The position numbers and the translations under genes were made by a program. Below the pieces are notes generated by a model that saw nothing but the letters and a program-made list of their open reading frames with translations, had not been told where the DNA came from and searched no databases. Shown piece after piece: positions 57,648 through 64,000 of a DNA stretch of 64,000 nt (positions are counted from its first letter, which is position 1; the number at the start of each line of letters is the position of its first letter). The DNA comes from Laccaria trichodermophora (taxonomy: Eukaryota; Basidiomycota; Agaricomycetes; Agaricales; Hydnangiaceae), in assembly GCA_018417955.1 (NCBI GenBank), contig JACTVC010000007.1, forward strand, positions 310,001-374,000. Reading direction: 5' to 3'.

Positions 57648-59172
57648 ATGATGATGTCGATGGACAACCATAATGATACAGAAACTTTAATCGCTCTTGT
57701 CGCAAGCCTGCTCCAAGATTCAGACGCATCCTTTCCACAAGCCGCCATCCTCGATGCGCTCATTCAGTGCAATGGCGATGCCACTGCTGCAGCCAACAAA
57801 CTTCTGCCAGCCTCGGGTTCAAAACGGAAACGATCTAATCTCGATTCCTGGCTCAATGGACACAGCTCAAAGAGAGTACAATCACCCATTTTGACGTCAA
57901 ATACCCCCTCCAAATCCACAAGTTTAAGGCCGGCAACTGATCTCATGTTCGTGTTGCGGACCCCTCCATCGACTGTGAAAAATATCATCCGTCAGCCCCC
58001 GTTAATGTTAACCACTCCTCAACTCGTCGCAGAACACGTACCTTGTACCCTTCATCCGTCGGTACTCCCTTCGGATCTGGCTTGTGAGTTGTTCTACACT
58101 ATGCTCGACGCCTCTCGAGGGTGGAAGAGAAATAAGTGGTGGCTTTTCGATCGAGTAGTTGAGAGCCCCCATCGAACATCATTTTATGCCCGAAAGACTG
58201 ACGGGATCGACGGTGACGAAACTTGGCAGGAGGCTGCGCGTTATTGGTACGTTGATGGGAACATATCGTTAAAATAACGTTAATGATTTACTTAGGTATA
58301 ACGGACGGATGTCGGAGCCTCCACCAGTCTTTCCTCCAGCGATGGAGAAAGCATGCAGAATAGTCGAAGACATCGTTAACGAGGAAATGAAGAAACGCAA
58401 ACCCTTCAATTTGGAGTGGGGTGGAGACGACCAACCCGTTTGGCGAGCCAACGTTGCTGCCTCGAACTGTTACGAAGGCGCCAAAGAGAGTGTTGGTTTT
58501 CACTCTGATCAACTCACCTATCTGGGCCCATATCCCACCATTGCATCCCTTAGCCTTGGTAAGTCACATTTGCACGATTTTGCGTTTAAATCAAATTGTC
58601 GCGTTTCCTAGGTACACGAAGAAACTTTAGTCTACGTGAAGTGATACCGACGGACGAAAGAGAACATCGTAAAGCCAGGACCTTCAATATACCCTTGTCA
58701 CACAACTCGGTTAGTTCGAAAGCATACATTTTTATTATTGATCCTCTGATTCCATTGCCAGCTTACTATTATGCATGCCTCTTGCCAAGAGAAATTCAAG
58801 CACTCCATACCGCCTCAAAACGCCATCGATATCTTCCGACCTGCGTTTCCCAGGAGCCCTGGTGAATCCATTGAACCTTCTCCGTGCCGAATTAACATCA
58901 CGTTTCGTTTTTACCGTCCGGATTTCCGTCCGCAAAGCATACCCCGATGCAAATGTGGGGTTCCAACCATTCTGCGACCTGATATGAAGAATAGGACTCA
59001 TGGCGAAGCAGACCGATACTGGTGGACGTGCTATGCGGGAGCCCAAAATGATGGAAAGGGTTGTGATTTCTGGAAATTGTTGGATATGTTGGAAGAAAAA
59101 AGAGCGCCTTTCGCTGGCTTTGGAAAGAAAAACCAACATCATCAGATGAACAATGGGCAAGCGCGGCCTTAA
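57648..59172 (+). CDS. CUE - AlkB dioxygenase - GRF zinc finger fusion protein
   Basis: Predicted 456 residues from four exons (57648-58246, 58296-58558, 58612-58709, 58762-59172; phases checked). Residues about 10-50 resemble a CUE/UBA ubiquitin-binding domain (DASFPQAAILDALIQCNGDA followed by AAANKLL). A basic, disordered linker follows. Residues about 150-372 are an ALKBH2/3-like Fe(II)/2-oxoglutarate dioxygenase: H269-S-D271 and H334 as iron ligands, and R363-I-N-I-T-F-R369 for 2-oxoglutarate. Residues 383-424 form a GRF zinc finger with C383, C385, C410 and C421 (PRCKCG ... YWWTC ... GCDFWK). The expected role is direct reversal of 1-methyladenine/3-methylcytosine damage in DNA, probably in the nucleus. 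The ubiquitin- and ssDNA-binding roles are inferred from domain families. Confidence 0.9.
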
Positions 59173-59463
59173 CAAAGCCAGGGTATAAGTCGAAAAAGGT
59201 CCTCTAAATGAAAATTTGGTCCCCTCTTGTCATTCCGAGCGTTGTTTTGCCCAAACTTGGCATCAGCGCCCGGGGAGTGGTTTGTGGTTGTCAAACAATT
59301 TACCGACTTTACGTTTTTGACGGATCCTAGTGTGTTCTCGATTTTCTCAATTCATTCCACGTAAAATTATGGCAGGTTCAAGGCAGGGTTCCACCCAACC
59401 CTAAGCCCTTCCACGAATGTGCAAGATATTTATTCTTTCCCCCTTTTCTTTTTTGAAACCTCC

Positions 59464-61379
59464 ATGGCTCAATCCACCCCTCCCGACGAATCACCAGCAT
59501 CAGATATCTACCATGAACATCCCCGCACAGAAACCCAGCCACTTATTGAACGCGGTCAGCTCTACCCATCGCCACTATCAAAAGTTCAATTGGGGGTTTT
59601 GTGCTTCCTTCGAATGCTGGACCCTATGAGTTTCACGCAAATATTTCCCTATGTCAACCGATTTATGTCTGATCTCGGTGTCGCAAAGGATCCCTCACAA
59701 ATTGGTTTCTACAGTGGTTTAGTGGCAATTATTTTTTTCTATCCGTCTTCACTTCTAGGATGGTAACATTTTGCATTGAAGGAGAGCGCATTTTCTGTTT
59801 TCCAATTACTTTCAATCTATCCTTGGGGTCTTTTGTCTGGTAAGGACGTGTTTCCTCTGTCGGTTTCAACCCTGAGCTCAGCGCTGCAGATAATATTGGC
59901 CGCCGACCTGTAGTTCTTTGGGGGGTCGCGAGTCTGGCAATCGTTACCTTAATGTTTGGCTTGTCGCCTAACTTTACGACTGTGATCATAGCTCGAGCGC
60001 TTGGTGCGTCGATTCAAAATTTTATTTGGCGTGATTTGACTGAAAGATTCTTTCGACAGCCGGGGCGTTTTCTGGGAATGTTGCGGTTATTCCGTCTATG
60101 TTGTGTGAGATCACAGACAGTAGCAATCAACACTTCGCCTTCTCGTTTTTTGGATTTTGGTGGCCATTGGGTGCGATTATGGGGTAAATTAGTGAATGAA
60201 ATAGGTGGACAGCGCACTGACGATCTATGCACACAGACCATTAATCGGCGGGTCCCTCTCCAGACCGGCCACAAAACACCCTACATACTTTAATTATACC
60301 TTTTTCAAACGTTTCCCTTACTTTCTTCCTTGCTTTACAGTATCGCTTTTTTCTGTTGTGGGGTTTTTTCTGGCCTTTTTTCTTTTGCAGGAGGTCGGTG
60401 TCATTACCTTTTTTCCATCCATCTTTCTCATGTATCGTAGACTCTCGATCAACAACCCAACGAGGCCACTCAGAGTGGCAAAACATATGGTACATCGGGG
60501 ATGTCCCAGCGACCGCCACTGAAACCACGCAAGTCTTCCAACTTCCGTCAGCTTATGTCTGTGCCGATGATTCGCGCGTTGTGCGCGTCGGGGTGCGCCT
60601 TGAGTTTCTTTTCGACTGCCTTTGATGTCGTCTTTGTTCTCTTCTGTTATTCTCCTATTTCAGATGGTGGACTTGCTTTCTCTGTGGGTATCAGCCTCTC
60701 TCTCCAAGTTCGAAGTGGTTATTGACACCGTTACATTTCCGGCAGATTTCACAGATAGGGTTCGCTTTGGCGATTGCAGGAGCTATCGCCGCATTACTCC
60801 AGGTCATCTTCATGCCTACAATTCTTCGTCGCGTTGATCCTGCAGTCATGTACCATTTCTGTATGAAGTTGTGGCCCTGCGTCTTCCTTGCGCTTCCTTT
60901 TCTCAACATTGTCGCTCGGCGGGGGGTAGCGACTGGCGACTCTGAACGATACACTTTCTGGTTCTTATGGGGCGGAATTGCTTTGACTTTGTCTGTGGCC
61001 CGAGTGGCATTTCTTGCATATTCGCAAGTGGACATATCTTGTTCGATATCTCTTTTGCTAATCTTTCAAGTTTAGTGTGAACATGCTCCTCATCAAAGCA
61101 TATTCCACAGACCCTGCATCGCTGGGCTCTACAACTGCACTGGTGCAGTTCTCTATTTGCTTTTCACGCGCTTTTAGTCCTGCGCTTGCAAGGTACGCTT
61201 ATTTTTAGCCCTGAGCTGCGGTGCCACGGAATAAAGCATTCATATATAGCGCTGCCTTCACCTTGACAAGCACTAGACCTTTTCTTGGAGGTTATACGTG
61301 GGCATTACTTATGGTGTTGTTATCTGGGACAAGCTGCCTTTTTTCCAGGAAAATTGTAGAGCATAGATATAGTTCATAG
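59464..61379 (+). CDS. Major facilitator superfamily transporter (ZIF1/TetA-like fungal group)
   Basis: Twelve-helix transporter. The start MAQSTPPDESPASDIYHEHP precedes TM1 (KVQLGVLCFLRMLDPMSFTQ, IFPYV). The loop 2-3 motif appears as DNIGRRPVVLWG, followed by LAIVTLMFGLSPNFTTVIIA. Later helices include EITDSSNQHFAFSFFGFWWP, PYFLPCFTVSLFSVVGFFLA, MIRALCASGCALSFFSTAFD, IGFALAIAGAIAALLQVIFM and TFWFLWGGIALTLSVARVAF; it ends SRKIVEHRYSS. A charged central loop (EWQNIWYIGD region read in a different splice frame) joins the two halves. Introns are numerous and some borders are uncertain. The substrate is unknown. Confidence 0.85.
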
Positions 61380-61525
61380 TCAATTCATAAAGTTGTACGT
61401 AACGAGAATGGTGTCACGGGGCAATTGGCACGTGCTGCAAACGCGCTCTCCACACCACCAAGTCGAGGCGGATACTATTTAAGTATTCAAGGCGGCAGTA
61501 CAGAGTCGACACGAACACCGTCGAT

Positions 61526-64000
61526 ATGACGGACAGAGCGGGAGACGAAGGTAAGGGAGGCTTGCGCTTCCTGCTTCCATCACTGTTGACCACACGCCAA
61601 TTCAGAGAATACCCCACTCCTCAGAGATCCAGAAGTTGTCGTTTCAAATCCAAGGCCCCCGACTTCCTTTGCGGAGCGCGTCAACTCAGTTGCGCAAGAG
61701 CCTCTGACCCCTCTCACGAAGATTCTTCTCATTCTTGCCCTCGTCCTTCTCCTCACAAGCTCTGTGAGTCTCAGACCGCATCTAATAACATACCACCTAA
61801 TATTTGCAGGTTTTTATTGGATTGTTTGCCGGCGCGCAACATAAACTGAATTTCGAGCGTGGTGACGGGGGAAACGGCCACACTCACCCACCGAAGACAG
61901 TCACCGTCACCGCGACTGCTACAACTACTGCGACTACTAGTGCTACAACTACCACAACTTCTACAGCAGTCTCGACTGTGACGACCTCTTTACCCACGAC
62001 GGTAACTCTTCCAGCCCCAATCCCGGTCCCAACTATTCCTCCTGAGGATGTAAGACCCAATCCCGTCTGCTTCACACGCGAGACTCATCATTCTCATCTG
62101 TACATAGATACCTTGCCTCAAACCACACTGTGTCATTCTCTCTGCTTCGATTATATCCTCACTTGACGTTTCTCAAGATCCCTGCGAGAATTTTTATGAT
62201 TTTGCCAGTAAGTCGTCATTCTGCATGACATCAATTATTCATCTGACCCGAAGTAGACGGTGGATGGCTTAAGGGACATCCCTTGCCAGCCGACAAGAGC
62301 AGTTTAGGGAACTTTGAAGTTTTGTCTCAACAGAACAAGCGTGTAATCCAAGAGATTTTGGAGTCAAAATCTTCCGCGGAACTTAAGCCGTCTTCTGATA
62401 GTGAAATTTTAACCAAACTGCGAGATAGCTACTCGGCATGTTTGAACGAGGAACGATTGGATTCAATTGAATCTGCTCCTTTGTTACATTTCATCAAGAC
62501 ACTCAGGCGTCTATACCGAAAAGAAGATACCGAAATATCTCTCTTGCCAGGCATCGACTCCGGCCTGACCGCTGCAATTGCGTTTCTTCACTCAAAGGGT
62601 TGGGTGTTCGTTCACCCCGTTATATGATTGATCACTAACGCTTACGTCTAGGTATTGAGTCCCTATTTTCCTTCGAGATAGAGGGAGATGTTGGTATAGA
62701 CCCTAATTTTATGGTACCTTGGTTCAGCCAACCGAAATTCGGTCTCCCATCAAAGGTCAGTCACTTGCATTTTTCGCTTCCCTTCATCTTATGAGGCGTT
62801 ACAGGAATATTACGAAGACAAGGCTATCCGGAAGGTATACAAGGATGTCGTCGAGAGATTACTCTTAGTAGTTACTGAAGAGGAAGAAAAAGATATATCG
62901 CAGAGTTCACCGGTTCTCGTCGACAACGACGATGATACCGTTTGGCCCCCCTGGCCTTGGCCGCCGTGGGGAGACGATGATGACGACGGCCACAAGGGCG
63001 ATGATAAAGGAGGCAATAGAAGCCAGGAAATCAAAGTACTTGCCAAGAAAGTTGTGGCTTTTGAAAGAAAACTAGCTCAGGCGAGTCTGGACTTGTGGGT
63101 TGATCATCTCCTTGTTTTGCTTTTTGTTCACGCAATATTTCAGGGACATCTTGTACCAGGACCCCATCGCAACCTATAACCCTGTTCCAATTTCAAATCT
63201 CACTGACTCTCTTCCCCAATTGGATTTCGCCACATATTTCTCGACGTTCACCCCTCGAACCTTCCCGGACCGAGTCATCTTGACCGATCCGACGTATGCG
63301 ACGTCTCTCTCGAAAATTCTCGATGACACCGCCTCTGAAGTGATTGAGGCCTATTTGACCGTCCGCGCTGCCCTAGCTCTTTCCCCGTATCTGGGCATGA
63401 CTACAGAAGCATGGCAGGCACAGAGGTCACTGGTAGAAACTTTGACAGGTATCAAGAAAGGGGCTGTTGGAGATCGAGCTGAATACTGCATTGGGAAGGT
63501 TGAAGAGACTTTGGGCTTCGCAGCTGGTCGATATTTTGTGAATGAGACTTTCAGAGGAGATTCACGAGAGAAAGGCACCAAAGTTATTTCAGGTTCGTTG
63601 TGCTGCTTCTCACATATTTTTGTTAATGTTTATCATTCACGCAGATATCGTTGAAGCATTCAAAACCTCTCTTCCGCATATTGATTGGATGGATAAAAAG
63701 TCCGCGACGGCTGCGGCTGAGAAGGTTTTTGTTTATCGGCCTCCCACTTTCTTTCGGTGCTGAAGCATACACTAGGCTGATGCGATCCGTGTCAAAGTTG
63801 GATACCCACTTTCACCTAACACCCGTGATGCTCGTTCAATCGCGAACTATTACAACACCGTGAAGGTGGATAAGTTAACCTTCTTCGAAAATATGCTAAG
63901 TGCTGCGTTGGTTTTATTTTCCCCTCTCTCCCATGGGTTATTGATGATTTCAAAAGAACCAGCGACCAGTTCAAAAAGTGGCTGCAACTTGGTCGTCAGA
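61526..64000 (+). CDS. M13-family zinc metallopeptidase (neprilysin/ECE-like), 3' end outside window
   Basis: Type II membrane peptidase. The cytosolic tail MTDRAGDEENTPLLRDPEVV carries a dileucine-type motif, then comes a signal anchor (LTKILLILALVLLLTSSVFI). A Thr/Val-rich stalk of about 50 residues follows. The M13 N-domain starts DPCENFYDFANGGWLKGHPL, then LSQQNKRVIQEILE, LRDSYSACLNEE, DLDILYQDPIATYNPVPISN, YFSTFTPRTFPDRVIL, AEYCIGKVEETLGFAAGRYF, DIVEAFKTSLPHIDWMDKKS and DKLTFFENML. An acidic Trp/Pro-rich insert sits near 62930-63020. The catalytic HExxH and ExxxD motifs are expected beyond the right edge. Confidence 0.92.

Noticed and set aside
1..64000. Mobile elements, CRISPR arrays, secondary-metabolite cluster or mating-type locus
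   Set aside because: No transposase, reverse transcriptase, long terminal repeats, spaced direct-repeat arrays, PKS/NRPS/terpene synthase, homeodomain or pheromone-receptor genes were recognised.

Overview
The window is nuclear DNA of a filamentous basidiomycete, most likely a mushroom-forming Agaricomycete. Almost every gene is split by short introns of about 45-60 nt with GT-AG ends and CTAAC/CTNAC-like branch points. Genes are packed head-to-head and tail-to-tail with gaps of tens to a few hundred bases. The protein families (Zn2Cys6 factor, EDC4, Snz1/Pdx1, short Paxillus-type metallothionein) fit that group. I could not place it to species. No tRNA, rRNA, transposon, CRISPR array or bacterial-style element was found.

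Layout, left to right: a 3'-truncated ARF exchange factor (Gea/GBF1); proteasome alpha4 divergent from a ZUP1-type deubiquitinase; TFIIH subunit Tfb3; a LigB-type extradiol dioxygenase; PKA catalytic subunit; a WD40 protein; nitronate monooxygenase; cytochrome c heme lyase; Ssf1; an unrecognised coiled protein; Syf1; Bet4; a 34-residue metallothionein; EDC4; Sft2; glyoxalase II; SRP receptor alpha; a cyclin-L-like protein divergent from an RS-rich protein; PLP synthase Pdx1/Snz1; mL49; Ypt1; a 100-residue zinc-ribbon protein; a Zn2Cys6 transcription factor; Nop16; Qcr10; a HAD hydrolase; a penta-EF-hand protein; a peroxisomal acyl-CoA synthetase; an unrecognised Ser/Pro-rich protein; a membrane-anchored M24 peptidase; a CUE-AlkB-GRF fusion; an MFS transporter; and the 5' part of an M13 peptidase that runs off the right edge.

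Most content is conserved housekeeping. Themes recur: early secretory traffic (Gea, Bet4, Sft2, SRP receptor, Ypt1), ubiquitin/proteasome (Pre6, ZUP1), splicing (Syf1, cyclin-L-like, RS protein), ribosome biogenesis (Ssf1, Nop16), and mitochondria (heme lyase, mL49, Qcr10, glyoxalase II). The most unusual items are the CUE-AlkB-GRF protein, which joins a ubiquitin-binding module, an alkylation-repair dioxygenase and a putative ssDNA-binding zinc finger in one chain; the hidden metallothionein gene; a 34-nt near-perfect inverted repeat between convergent genes; a triple 17-bp G/C-skewed repeat directly upstream of the acyl-CoA synthetase start; and two GC-AG introns.

All gene models come from reading the sequence by eye, using splice signals and family conservation. 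Exon borders inside the longer genes are approximate.
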